Source: Morella rubra
Taxonomy: Eukaryota; Streptophyta; Magnoliopsida; Fagales; Myricaceae
Reading direction: 5' to 3'
Assembly: GCA_003952965.2 (NCBI GenBank)
Contig: CM025849.1
Coordinates: forward strand, 28,368,900 to 28,432,899
Length of the DNA: 64,000 bases
The number at the start of each line of letters is the position of its first letter. The first letter of the stretch is position 1. The notes under the pieces were generated by a model. It saw only the letters and a list, made by a program, of their open reading frames with translations, searched no databases and had not been told where the DNA came from. Positions 12,119 through 23,570 of the stretch are shown here, in pieces. A program made the position numbers and the translations under genes.

Positions 12119-12739
12119 TCAACAGCAAGCAGAAGAATGAGAACTCCTTGATGCATACAGATATAAATATGCATATGAGAAGGATGAATGGAAAGCAAAT
12201 AGTTCTTGGTAAGCAGCGACAATAATGCCTTCCTCGACTGCGATCAACTCAATGACTCGTCTTGCCAGTGACACCATTGTTTCTACATCTTCAGTCCCCG
12301 CAGCTATATATAGGAGGCAACCAGCAAAAGAAAATCAAATTAACAGCAGGGTCTGGATCAACAATATACATGCATTTGACGCAAACATTTGATGAAGTAA
12401 CAACAAAAACAGCAAACGTTGAAAATGAGGTCAAAGATTTTTAAGGAGAAGATTGAGGAGTTTGATTTGATAAGAAAGTACACAGAATTCCTCGGGAATT
12501 ATAGAGGAAGAAAAAAATTGCAAATATAAAGAGTGTTAATGTGAGTCTATGCTAAGCTATGGAAAAAAGATATGAATTCATCAAATCAAATACACAGAAA
12601 TTAAGAAGTTAGTGGGGTCTCTTTTATTAGATAAAAGACGTAGCTCAATGGAGAATGAGTACTTACCGGGAACTGGAATTAGAACCGCCAAAAGTAACAA
12701 AAGCAGTAACGCAGTTAGTGGCCGGCCGGTGAGCTTCTT
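12119..12739 (-). CDS. possible C-terminal transmembrane and tail exons downstream of TNL-A
   Basis: There are two exon-like segments on the minus strand. The first (12739 to 12667) follows a CAG acceptor and reads Lys-Lys-Leu-Thr-Gly-Arg-Pro, then LTALLLLLLLAVLIPVP, a single hydrophobic helix, ending at donor g|gtaagt. The second (12303 to 12119) follows tatatag. The join codon G|CT is in phase and gives AAGTEDVE, then MVSLARRVIELIAVEEG, then IIVAAYQELF, ending at a TGA. Related segments lie downstream of TNL-C (36.57-37.35 kb) and TNL-D (53.09-54.0 kb). Whether they splice to the upstream C-JID-like exon is unproven: TNL-A's exon 5 ends in a stop codon. They could instead be 3' UTR exons or relics of another cluster member. 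Confidence 0.4.
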
Positions 12740-13703
12740 CTGCCTCTTCCATCATGATGCCTCACACTTCAGCAATGTCAATTTCAAGTTAATAGCAATT
12801 TCTTTAACAACGTATTATTTTTCTTCTTTTTTTTTTCTTTGTCGCCGGGGGGAATTAATTTGTCAAAATTCTACACCACATTTAGGGACTTGTGGTGAAA
12901 TTTAGCCTACTATAGGCCCACTTTGATTTAGAACTCAAATTTATACAGATTTAACCAAATGTGTTGTTTCCTATTTAATAAAGTAACAAAAAAAACAATC
13001 AAGAGTGTTAATAATTATGATTTGATGAGAAAGGAAACATAATTCCTTAAGCATATGCATCCTCAAAAAGACTGGAATAATTCTGAAGCAAGAAAAAATA
13101 TTGCAAATGAAGAGTGTTAATTAATGTGAGTCAGTGTTAACCGATGGAAAAAAAAGTTCTGTGTTCAGCAAATCAAAAATAGAAAGAAGTGTTGTTTTAA
13201 TAGATAAAAGTGAAAGTCTGTGGGGAAATTAAATTTATCAAATAATATTGTGAATTTTCAAGAAATTGTTGTCTCGGCTACCAAATATTCTACCAGCTCT
13301 TTTGGATTCACACCTCAGAGCCGCCTATAGGGCTTCTAATTTCACAATTATGATGGCTAACCTTTAGCATATTTATCTTTCCATTGCACTGTATTCCACA
13401 GTAGACTATAGGAGCAGAAAATTATATTGATAAAAATCCTAGCTCATTTAATTATTACTCGCTGTCTTTGATTCCTTAATTATTGGCGTGACTTTTTAAC
13501 AATGTTACTCAATAATATTTATATAGACATCTCTCATGACATAAGTGAATACCTAACGATAAATACAACAATAATATCTGCAATACCTGCAGGAGTAAAT
13601 TATAATCTGAAAATTTCTCAAACAATTATTGGAAACATGATTTTGTGCAGTACATGTATCTAACAAAAAAGATGAATAGGTCCGTAGAGGGAGAATGACT
13701 TAC

Positions 13704-13779
13704 CAGGAAATTTAATTAGTAGATCCCAAAATAAACAAAAGCAGCATTAATGCAGTCAGTGGCCAGTGAGCTTAATGTT
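13704..13779 (-). pseudogene. second, decayed copy of the transmembrane exon
   Basis: The segment has acceptor ttgcag and donor g|gtaag. It reads roughly LTALMLLLFILGST and then hits an in-frame TAA. It is collinear with 12667-12739 (LTALLLLLLLAVLIP). Flanking DNA is duplicated too: 12.42-12.66 kb resembles 13.0-13.25 kb, with shared 'gagtgttaa' and 'atagataaaag' blocks. TNL-A is therefore followed by a partial tandem duplication of its 3' region. A further exon-like start, ttgcag|acgtgcaagg, lies near 13.91 kb and matches one downstream of TNL-D. Confidence 0.5.
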
Positions 13780-14241
13780 CTGCAATTTTGTGCATGACTA
13801 CTTAATTAGTGGAAAAGAAGTTTCCAGCTTTGAGTTTACTTCTACCTCATCATGCCAAAAGCAGATTCAGCTTTGGCGTGACTCTCCCTCCTCATATTGC
13901 CTTGCACGTCTGCAATGTCAAGTTGGTGTCAGGACGATCAATTCAAGTCTCCACTCCAGGTGGTACATAAGATAATATATAAGACAAGTATTACCTTTCT
14001 TGAACACTAAGGTCGATCGATGATAGAAAGTACTCTGCAGTAAAATTTATTTCAATTTTTGTAATTGCTCAACCAGTCTCGGAATACACTGTGCCGCACA
14101 TATACAGGTGTGCAAAGGCCTATTCCATCGGATAGGCATAACAGAAAAATATTCTAGAAGATTGTATACAATGCTTGGTCTTTATCAAGCGGTGCTGGTA
14201 CAGAATGTTCTGAGGTGGATAAGTCTTCATCAGTTGATTCA

Positions 14242-17200
14242 CTAACAGTCGATGAAAGGGAGAGGAGGTATCACACCAAGATTTCTGTTTCCAAAATAAT
14301 AAAGATGTCTATAGAATTCGTGTTCTAAACCACGAGGAGCAATGCTCCTAAAGAACTCCGAACCGTTATGCTCATATACCAGACGCGCCCCCTGGTTTTT
14401 GATCTTCACTTCCGGGGGATTATATCCGGAGATTTCACAGCGTGTTGTGATATGAATTGTAATGGAGCTCAATTTATCCAAATTCTTGAACTGTTCCGGA
14501 AACCACTGGGCTGGGATATAAACCCAAATTCCCCTTGCCGAACGATATTGAGGAACACGGAAAAATAGGCATCTTGATGGAAGTTTTCGATCATTCGTCT
14601 CAAATTTACAATTAAAATGGACACGGCTCGAACGGAAAGGAAGAGTACTGTCCCCATGACTCTTCAGAAAGGACAGACCCAATAATGACAGAGAGCCATG
14701 TACTTCATAATCAATAAACATGGCACAACCAATCCACTTCCTATTGTGTTCCGGATCTGGAAGCTGGATTATATCCGAAGGACCACTGCCTGTATTGTAG
14801 AACCACTCTGGTATTCCACTAATTGTCAACAAAGATCCATGCATTACCTTGGTACCAACAGTACTACTTGTCTCCTACAAAATGAAAATGAAAACGAAAA
14901 GAAGATCAGATATTAAAATTGCATTGCTTTGAGCAATGTGAATTTCCCCGAAACTTTTCAAGCTATTACCACATGCGCGTGCTGAAAAGAAAGAGAGAAA
15001 TAGTCTAATAGAGATCAGGAAACTTGCCTCGTCCTCGAAGCCTCCACTTCCCATTTCCACGTGTAGAATACTGGAGGATTCCGGTGACAAATAAAAGGTC
15101 CCTTCACAACCTCCTCTACTGAAACACCGTAACGATAATGAACGACGAGGTGCAATATCCCTGAATCCACTTACTCTTAAGGTCTTTATGCTCATCGGGA
15201 ATAAATTGGGTGATGGTTGTATTAATGCAGTGATTTCATCTGCATAAAGCTCCTCTAGACACTTCATGCTACTCAAGTCTGGAAATTTCCCAAGTGTGTA
15301 GCAACCCGACAATTGCAAAAATCTGAGACTTGACAAACCACACATATCACTAGGAAGGATTGAAAGCTTTTTGCAGTCTCGGAATGACAATGTGGAAAGG
15401 CCAGATAACATTGTGAATGATGATGGCACTTCTTTTATGGCCGTACCATCCAAATAAAGTAGTCTCAAAGATGCCATATTTCCCACTACATCTGGAAATT
15501 TCTCCAGACTTGAACAATCAGAAAGTTTGAGATCTTCTAGAGACTCTAAGCTGATCTTGTCTGGAAGTCCTCTAAGATTTTCACACGAACTAAGATCTAG
15601 TTGTTTAAGCCGTTTGAGACCTCCAATTGATGGGTGGACCTTAGTCAAACTTTTGCAACCTTCAAGGTCTATCGTCTCTAGATTTTGGGCTTTGGAAAAG
15701 TCCGGTGTTTCCATCAACCACTCTGAACCACTCAAGTCCAAGTATTTCAAGCTGCCTAAACTCTGGTAGAGATTAATAAATAGTTATTGACTAAAAAGAC
15801 ATGACATCAACATTAAAAAGAAAAGACAAAAAGAACAAAAGAGGAACAATTTACATTCACATAGGTGAAAATCTTACTTTATTTCCCTTCCAAAGTTGTT
15901 CGACGCTGCTACCACGCATCTTCAGTTCAACGAGATTGTTTGGGTGGAAATCCATAGGCAAATATTTAAAAGGAAACCCGGACCAATTCATAAGGCGCAA
16001 CTCATTGGTCGGCATGGAATTTAATGTATCTTCATCCCATTCAACAGTGCTTAATTGTTTAGAAAAGTTATTTGTAATATTTATGCTCCCAATCTTGAGA
16101 ATTCTCAATTTTTTCATCTGTAAAAGTGCTTTGACACTCAATCGTTCTTCTATATCAATAGGCAAGTTTAGGACTATGCCTTCTACCGCATTAGTTCCCT
16201 GATAATCAAAACCAATAGATTAGTTGATGCGTTGCAAATATTCAGCACTACTTAATTCAAAAGAATTGGAACGAAAATACAATACAGATCTACAATTTAT
16301 TACACTAATTTACTTACAGAATTATCCTTTAATATGCGGAGAACATCCTCATAACGCCACAACCTACTACGGCGTCCAGGCTCATCAGGAGATTCACGGC
16401 GAACTATTTCTTGGCCCATTTTCTGTAGCAAATCGTGCATATTGATCAACCTCTCTCTTGAAATGGTTATGAGTGATCTCTCCACAAGAACTTCAATATT
16501 AATGAGTGGATAAAAGCCAAAACTTTCTATGACATCAAGTATATCATCTATCTTCTCTCCTTTAAAGAAACACGCAATATCCAAAAATAATTTCTTCTGC
16601 AAATCTTCGAGTGCATTAAAACCTACTTGGAGTACATCCAAAATTTTTTTCTTTGGATTTTCTTGAAGTTCCTTCCAAGCAGTATCCCATGCAACTGTGG
16701 TTCTACCAACAAAAATGACCCTAGCACTTTAAGAGCTAAAGGTAGGCCTTGCGCATATTGCACAAAACTTTTAGACAAATCCACATAGCTATTTTCTGGA
16801 TGCAGTTCCTTAAAGGCTGACAAACTGAAAAGTTGCAAAGCTTCATCGTTGTTTAGCTGGTCAACTGGATAGATAAAATTCGCAAATTTTTCCAACAAAT
16901 GACCATCTCTGCTTGTGATAATGATTCTACTCCCTCTACCGAACATTTCATGGCTCCTTGCTAATGCTTCTAGCTGTTCTTCATTATCCACATCGTCAAG
17001 GACAATAAAAACCTTTGTACTCTGTAGTTTGTTACTTATCATTCGCAGTCCCTCACGATCATCCCTTATATTTACTTCTTGTTCTAGGATCTTAGAAAGA
17101 ATCTGCTTTTGTAAAGAAACTAGACCACAATTTATAGTTTTTTCTCTTACAGAAGCAATAAAGCAGCTTGCCTCAAATTGATAGGAAACTTTATCATAAA

Positions 17201-18798
17201 TGACTTCCGCCAAAGTTGTCTTACCGATTCCACTCATTCCAGTAATTCCTATGAAGTAGATATCATCAGATCCTATATGAAGTAAGTTCATCATTTCCTC
17301 CACACGTGAGTCTATTCCAACAAGATTGTTGTTAATACTTGCAAATCTAATATTTAACTCACCAAATATCCTTCTAGTAATTTCTCTAACAATAAATGAT
17401 TCAGGCCTACAAAAACGAGAAAACAACTGTTTAGCAATATGCAAAAAGTTTATTTCATTTAATATAATTAGAATAAATGGTAAAGCTCTTTAGCTCTTGA
17501 TATAGCAACATAATTAAGGTTGATTTGATTAGCACGTTATAATATCTCGTTCGGAATTATCAGTAAACTCTGTTTTTTCTCTGTTTCCGAGGAGCAGAGT
17601 GCTAAGGAGGGTAAGGGGTGCCTATGGGACACCCTGTTTTTTGAGCAAATCAGATGCTCAAAAGAAAAAAGAGAAAGATTGCTCTGTTGCTTCATTGCGA
17701 CTCACTTTTGTCGTTTTAAGGTGGAAGGATATGAGACCCTAAGGACAGAGAAGAAAAGAAAACTCCATCTTTCCAATTGAAGATTGCAGTCGCAGAGATG
17801 ATGGCAGAGGGCTTCGGCACTAAAAACCTCAAAAGAAAAAGGAAAACTAGAAAAAGAAAGAGTGTGCACTAGAAGGGAGAGGGCCTCCCTCCAACCCCTG
17901 ACTATGCCTGGGCTAGCTAGAGGTTGGCAACACTAACGGATCTGCCCATGGTCATGTACTACACCGGTACCCTTCAGAGCCGGAAAGATCGGGTGGAAGC
18001 TGGGTTTTCTTAGGGTTTAGATATTAATTCAACCTTGTACTTTCTAGATAAGCAGACAACAAAAAAAAGAAAAAATTTCTCTCTGCTCTTGCTAAAATAT
18101 TTAGTTCAATAATCTCGGTTTAATACTATTTTACTCAATTTCTCCCTCCTCTTGCTAAAATATTTTTGTTCTTTTAAGCTTATCACGATTTCAACCTGCC
18201 CATAGCACTTGCTCTTTTTCAGTTATCAAGATTACATAATGGATCACTTTCTCTAGAAAATTGGCAGTCTGTGAGAGAAAAATTTATGTTACCTATCTTG
18301 TAGATGCCACCCAGAGATACCACCCACCTCTGTCAAAGCATCTCTCCATATTTGTATCATCTTCGTGTCAACTCTGGGGTCTTTTTCATGCTTAGCAAAA
18401 GCTTCTGCAAAGGACCCCGTCTGCTTTCTTACGTCGGAGGGATCCACGTGGTAGAAAATGGGAAAAACTATGAGCCCCATTATTTTCATGCATCTGACGA
18501 TCTCTGCAAGCTCAATCAAACAACATCTAGAGAAAGCGTAGTTCCCTGAGATAATAACAATAACATACATGGATTCTTGTATTGCCTTCAAGAGCCCTTC
18601 TGAAATATATTCTCCTCGTTTGAGTTTTTCATCGTCCCTAAAAGTGAGAATGCCTATTCGCTTCAAAGCATCATATAAATGATCGGTAAAACCCTTTCGA
18701 GTATCTTCCCCGTGAAAACTGAGGAAGACTTCATGTATCCTTTTAGGTGTTGAAGAAGAACAAGACGGTGAGGCTGTTGGAGTGATCATGGGTGCCAT
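14242..18798 (-). CDS. TNL-A: TIR-NB-ARC-LRR immune receptor, one frameshift
   Basis: Intracellular NLR receptors with a TIR domain detect pathogen effectors; the oligomerised TIR is an NAD hydrolase. Exons (minus): 18798-18293 TIR; 17406-16318 NB-ARC; 16198-15878 linker; 15762-15028 LRR; 14874-14242 C-JID-like. The TIR has HEVFLSFHGEDTR near residue 22 and the catalytic Glu at about 96, in SRCCLIELAEI, where Trp is usual at Cys92. NB-ARC motifs: P-loop GMSGIGKTT, kinase-2 FIVLDDVD, RNBS-B SRIIITSR, GLPLAL, LDIACFFKG, and MHD in INMHDLL. Start 18798 is preferred over an in-frame Met at 19101 because B, C and D all have MAS at this point. One base missing near 16709, relative to TNL-D, shifts the frame after GLPLALKVLGSFL. 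Intron 4 has a GC donor. A C-terminal reading (STVSESTDEDL...) continues in another frame past 14242. Without the 1-nt loss the gene would read through. Confidence 0.8.
15026..15027 (-). promoter_or_regulatory. GC splice donor of TNL-A intron 4
   Basis: The minus-strand sequence is gaggacgag|gcaagt. TNL-B, C and D have gcgag|gtaaaa at the same place. GCAAGT after AG is the standard form of a plant GC donor. The downstream acceptor (ttgtag|gagaca) restores the frame Glu-Thr-Ser-Ser, so the intron is predicted to splice as GC-AG. Confidence 0.65.
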
Positions 18799-19320
18799 CG
18801 GTGACTTTCCGGCTTGTTCAAGTAAAATGGCAAGAGATTTGAGAATATCGAAAGAACCAAGAGGCTGGTGATATGGAAGCGAACAGTACTCCGCGTGAAA
18901 GAAACTTCCAGGTGGGTGCAATTTGCACAAGTCACAATGGACAGGGTAGACCAACGAGATTGGCTCCATTGATGGAATAAAAAGATCTGACCAATGGGTT
19001 CTGCGTTCTTTTTTAATGTTTTTTCCGTGCATTAGATTAATCCCACCTCCAGCCTGCCATAATGGAGTAGATTCCTTTGTTTGTTTTAAAATGCCTCTCA
19101 AATTTTAATTTAGCTAATTACGTCCATCAAGTTACAAAAAAAAACTCAATTGTCTCGCATTTTGTTCTATTGGGTGGACAAAAAGTCTATTTAACTATTT
19201 CCTTTAACTACCTGAATAGTCACTACTCACAGAATGATATTTCGCAAACATTCTTAATGTTTTTAAATTTGAAATGATAATAACCCAATTCCCTAATCAC
19301 ACATTCAACTTGTCAATTTG
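18799..19320 (-). other. TNL-A 5' leader region
   Basis: The minus-strand frame of the TIR stays open upstream to 19101 and includes LKSLAILLEQAGKSP just before the start Met. The same leader occurs at TNL-C, TNL-D and 61.96-62.24 kb. In TNL-B an in-frame stop interrupts it, so I treat it as 5' UTR or an optional N-terminal extension. It is nearly identical to 59157-59690 upstream of TNL-D. No confident TATA box or W-box cluster was picked out. Confidence 0.5.
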
Positions 19321-19975
19321 GTTTTCCACTGAGCATTGCCAAGCCTATTCTCTGTTACCTCCCCTTGATCCCAATATTTGGCAGTAGTTGGGTTTGGTCC
19401 AAATGGAATATGCCCCATTTTTGCTGCTTCTCTTCTTATATTAACCTGACTTTTAAGTTTGCCGTATTCGTTGGCAGTTTCTATGATCTTCTCTCCGGAT
19501 CTCGCGCATCTTGTCTTGGAGGGTCTCTGATCTGATCTGTCTGTGATAAAAAAAAAAGAATGGCATGTGGGTGCAATCATGATATTTCTTTTTATTATCC
19601 TTTTTGATTTCCAGGGATTTGTTTTGAAATTGCGTATAGCTCAGGACATCGATAGCTAGTGGGCCTTACCCTGATATTGATGTTCTATTTTTTTTGCTTT
19701 CTCGAGGGGCGGACGCAATTAGATATGCTGAGAAAAACCTTCACCGGATGAAAATGAAACAGTATTGATGGTTTTTAAAAAGATTATTGATGATTTTTTA
19801 TAATTTGACGAGCATAATCAAACAAATAGGATGAGGACAGATGGGATATTTAAATATAAGTGGAGGTATCAGCCAATCCCGATTTTGAAGTTCTACTTAC
19901 CATATTCATTGGGTAAACCAAACAGCTATGCATTAAAGCAAGTATCTATTTATAAATAAGTAGTTTTTTTTAGAT
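19321..19975. repeat. TNL upstream-spacer copy (TNL-A)
   Basis: This spacer holds words around ggtttggtccaaatggaat and 'tctccggatctc...catcttgtc'. They recur at 28.53-28.68, 43.37-43.53, 59.74-59.93 and 62.33-62.48 kb, and partly at 1-60. It runs on into the same AT-rich stretch seen at the window start. It marks the 5' end of each duplicated TNL unit. It is non-coding. Confidence 0.75.
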
Positions 19976-20429
19976 GAATTTAATCTCCAACAAATCAATC
20001 CATGCCATCCATTAATATCGATGATGAGACTATATCTCTATTTCTTGACATAGATGTAGATCTCATCCAATCAGAACAAACTCCTACTTTCACGAGTAAG
20101 AATGTCTCTGTTAGTGAGGGGCCTTCGGCCTTCGGTAACTAATGAATCATCTGATTTATGAGTTTGTTTAAACGCCCAACTCCCAGCATCCCAAAAAATT
20201 TCGACACAGGAATGATTATGGACACAGCACGATAGGATGGCAAGGTCATTTTGTTTCTATATAAGACAAGAATCTGAATACAAAGTAACATCAGATACGA
20301 AAGCAAAAAGAGGTACATAGCACAAGATGCGTTTTTTGCTTTGGCGAGTGGCGACGAATCTCTTTGTTTGGCTCAAGGCGTAATTCGCGGTATTCTAACG
20401 GGACTAGTGGCTCCATTAGAATAATCAAT
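19976..20429. other. unassigned spacer
   Basis: Homology to the other TNL spacers stops near 19975. The sequence to 20430 is AT-rich without a convincing reading frame, splice pattern or repeat. I see nothing more in it. Confidence 0.4.
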
Positions 20430-21275
20430 TGATTCTCGATTATTTGTGCTTTTCTATTGTGTACTAGCTGGAGTCCAACTTCCAGCCATCGATAAAGGAC
20501 CGTATTCTTCTCTTTGTTTAATTTTCTTACATCTAATCCTCCAGTTCATCACAGCCTATTTGATTGTGGTACTCCCAAAGCAATTGTTATTTTTTTAATA
20601 ATCCTTCATGACCTCTGCGCAAAGTCCTGAAGTGAAGCTGGAGAGAAACTAGGCGGCCTATTAATCTGGAACTTTTCAGGTTTGAATCGATTTCTGAATG
20701 GATAAAGATAATTCTATATCCATGACAGCAGCTGGGAATCAGAGAAGCTGAACAGAGGAATTTGCTCTTTCGACTGCCATTATTATTATTATGTATACTG
20801 TGGGGCTTGCTAGAAACGAATTTGTGTATCAGACTAAAATTCTAGATACTCTGTAACTGTTGCAAATAGTACAGAGGATATGGAAGGAGCACAACCCAGC
20901 TTGACGGCAAAAAGGTCCAGGAGCTTGTGTTAGTCTGCTCCCCTCTATCAGTTGGCTCCATAAAAGTCAACTTTGATGAAACGGACCTTTTGTCTGCGTC
21001 AAAAACCAAATTTAACAATACATTCCTTTTTTGGTTGGCCTTTTGCTTATCTTCCTGTAAACCTTATCAAGCAACGCGGACGCTGTCTTGCCAAGTATAT
21101 ATAGGAGTTGGTCCAAACGCCACCTACGCACCACTATTCTGTTCTTCAAAATGCACCACTGCTCTGTTCCTGACTTTATACAGAGAAACAAGATCCAATA
21201 GAACGTAAGACAAGCCAAAACAAGGACGTGGAAAAATAATTTTATCCTCTGTCTCGAGCCTCTGCATCTGCAACA
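20430..21275. repeat. duplicated intergenic block, copy 2 (with 11040-11790)
   Basis: This matches the block 3' of TNL-A, including 'tatccatgacagcagctggg' and 'accaaatttaacaatacatt'. Homology ends abruptly at 'ctctgcatctgcaa' near 21275, where the transposon-derived insert begins. The reading frames over it are not conserved as protein. Confidence 0.75.
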
Positions 21276-23180
21276 ATTCAAAAGTGGAATACTGACTAAA
21301 TCTCAAGTTCAAAATAAAAATTAAACTGCCATACATATCAAACGTCACAAAACAAATAAAAAAATTAGATATAAAACTAAAACATCAAGAACGTCTGTCA
21401 CTCCTCGCCTGACTCGCCCCAATCTTCATCCTCGATGCCCTTCAGAATGGTGTTGTGCAAACGGGTGAACGCCTGCTCTAACCTCTCCACCCGGTCTACA
21501 CATACGGTCATCTTTGTTGGAACAGTTAGGAGACGGTCCTCCAATTTCCTCACTCGAGCGCTAAGTGCTGATATCTCAGTCTGCAAGGGGTTCAGTGCGG
21601 CCTGAAAGGCCGCTGTCATATCCAACACTAATTGATTGGCCCAAGATGGCCGATCACTCTGTGATGCCTGTGTAGAACTCTCCCCAGCCAACGGCACAGA
21701 TAGGGGCTCCTGGAAGGCCTGACGATCTCGAGCCCCACCCTGTGCTCGGTGTCGAGCACCCTGACCCGCCTGATGCCTTAACTGGGCAAAGGAACGACTC
21801 AGTGTGTTCTTGCATATGGCATTGAGCTGGTACCCCTTGGACTCTTGGGGTCCCTCTGGAACCATCTGTGCATGGAGGAACTGAGTGAGGAGTAGACCAT
21901 AAGGCAACCCCGTGGTGGTATACGCCACGGCCTCGGCCCTAATCGCTTGGAAGATAAGCCGTGGGAGATCCACGGGCATTTGACGAGCCACGTGCAGCAT
22001 AAACTCGGCCCTGCTGAGTGGACATTCGGTCATGGGATGTTGGGGATCAAGGGAAGTGGCAAATATCTGGTGAATGATTCGCCAAAATGGGACCATGTCC
22101 CTCTAGCGGATAAAAGATCCGACGACCACCACATCCTGACCCTGGAAGATGCGGAAAATTTCCTCAGGCGTAGACCTGACCTCCGGCTTCACATTTGGAA
22201 AGCAATCAACTGGTCGTGGTACCTGCATGAAGGTGGCTAGCTCATCCAATGAAAATCGCACTGGCACACCGCGAACCGTGACGTCCCAAACGTCTTCCTT
22301 ATTGTCGTCCATTGTTAGGAGTGAGACATAGAACTCCCTGACCATGTCTATAGATGCGGTACCAGTTCGCCGCAGGTGAGGGACCCATCCTTGGAACTCC
22401 ATTAGGTCCCTAATGGTACGCTCCTCGAATGACATGTCATCGAAGTCCGAGAGCGAGATAGACCGCTCTACCATCACAGGCCTCGATAAAATCAAGGCGC
22501 GACGCTCCTCCAAGGACATCGCAGTAGTAGGACTCTCAGCACTTTGCTGGGATGAGCTCTCACCAACCGCGGAGGACGAATAACTGCACTGACGCTTTGC
22601 CATTAATCTACAATACAAAAAACGTGACCACAGTAAGAAACGCATCCACACAACATGTAACTAATGACAAACGTCCAAGTGACCATTAACTCCGTCCGCA
22701 CGGCGACATTCAACGCACATGTTAACTTGTGTACAGAAGTCTCGTTTGGATAAGATGACCAAAGCGTTTGCACGCTCATAATTGTCCATGAAACATTCAC
22801 GTGGCAAATATCACGTGCGCACGGATAGCACATACCGTTCACACAGTATCTCTTAAGAACATAAATGTGTTGTTTTGTATCTAGAAAAACCAACGCCCGG
22901 ACACAAGCTACAGCCCGTGTGCACGATTAAATCTGCTGCACGTTGTGGTCACGTGACCAGCCACGTCGTTCGCACAGTTAGTACACCATCTGCACAACGT
23001 GGCCAGAACGCACCGTTTTACTCTACCCCAATTTACTCCATCCGGACACTGTTGGTGGAGTACCGAGTGAACTCAGCCATAACCGTCGGCTTCTCACCTC
23101 ATACAACAACACAAAACCACCACAACTCCTACCAAATCAACACCAAAACAATCATACACTAAAATGCAACATAATGACAC
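21276..23180 (-). mobile_element. transposon-derived insert in the TNL-B 3' region
   Basis: Flanking DNA on the left (to about 21275) matches 11.79 kb and on the right (from about 23185) matches 12.85 kb of the TNL-A unit. The sequence between them, including TNL-A's tail exons, is replaced here by GC-richer DNA. It contains a plant-transposon-protein gene and an upstream stretch (22.65-23.1 kb) rich in cgcac/ccggac words. One word, tccggacactgttg, is shared with 2.1 kb. I did not find clear terminal inverted repeats or a target duplication, so element class and exact ends are uncertain. Confidence 0.55.
21398..22651 (-). pseudogene. 'putative plant transposon protein' gene with one in-frame TAG
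   Basis: A single frame of 418 codons runs from 22651 to the stop at 21398. One TAG, just before 22096, interrupts it after GSFIR. A likely true start is the Met of MAKRQCS, a few codons in. The protein has a Ser-rich N-terminus, a central globular part (RDLMEFQGWVPHL; FSLDELATFMQVP; LPYGLLLTQFL), a low-complexity Gln/Arg/Gly linker, and a C-terminal heptad-like segment (LSARVRKLEDRL) that suggests a short coiled coil. It matches what plant databases label a putative transposon-protein domain; no catalytic triad can be pointed out. With only one nonsense codon it looks recently inactivated, or the stop is a sequencing error. Confidence 0.65.
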
Positions 23181-23570
23181 CTTTTTTTTGGAGGGGGATT
23201 AATTTGTCAAAATTTTACACCATATTTAGGGACCTGTGGTGAAATTTCACTTTGATTCAGAACTCAAATTTATATAGGTTGAACCAAATGTATTGTTTCC
23301 TATTTAATAAAGTAACAACCAAAGCAATAAACTTCGAAAATGAGGTCCAAGATTTTTAAGGAAAATAGGAGAGATGGAATAGCTTCATGATTTGATAAGA
23401 AAGGAAACATAATTCCTTAAACATATGCATCCTCAAAAAGACTGGAATAATTCTAAAGCAAAAAAAAAAAATCAAATGAGGAGTGTTAATTAATGTGAGC
23501 TAGTGTTAACGGACGGAAAAAAAAAAGTATGTGTTGAGCAAATCAAAAATATATAGAAAGAAGTGTTGTT

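Noticed and set aside
14368..17181. Plus-strand frames inside TNL-A (and equivalents in B, C, D)
   Set aside because: They are antisense shadows of conserved NB-ARC and LRR exons; they recur only because the sense strand is conserved.
19077..19277. Short plus-strand frame upstream of TNL-A
   Set aside because: It is AT-rich, not kept open in the near-identical TNL-D copy, and lacks a motif.
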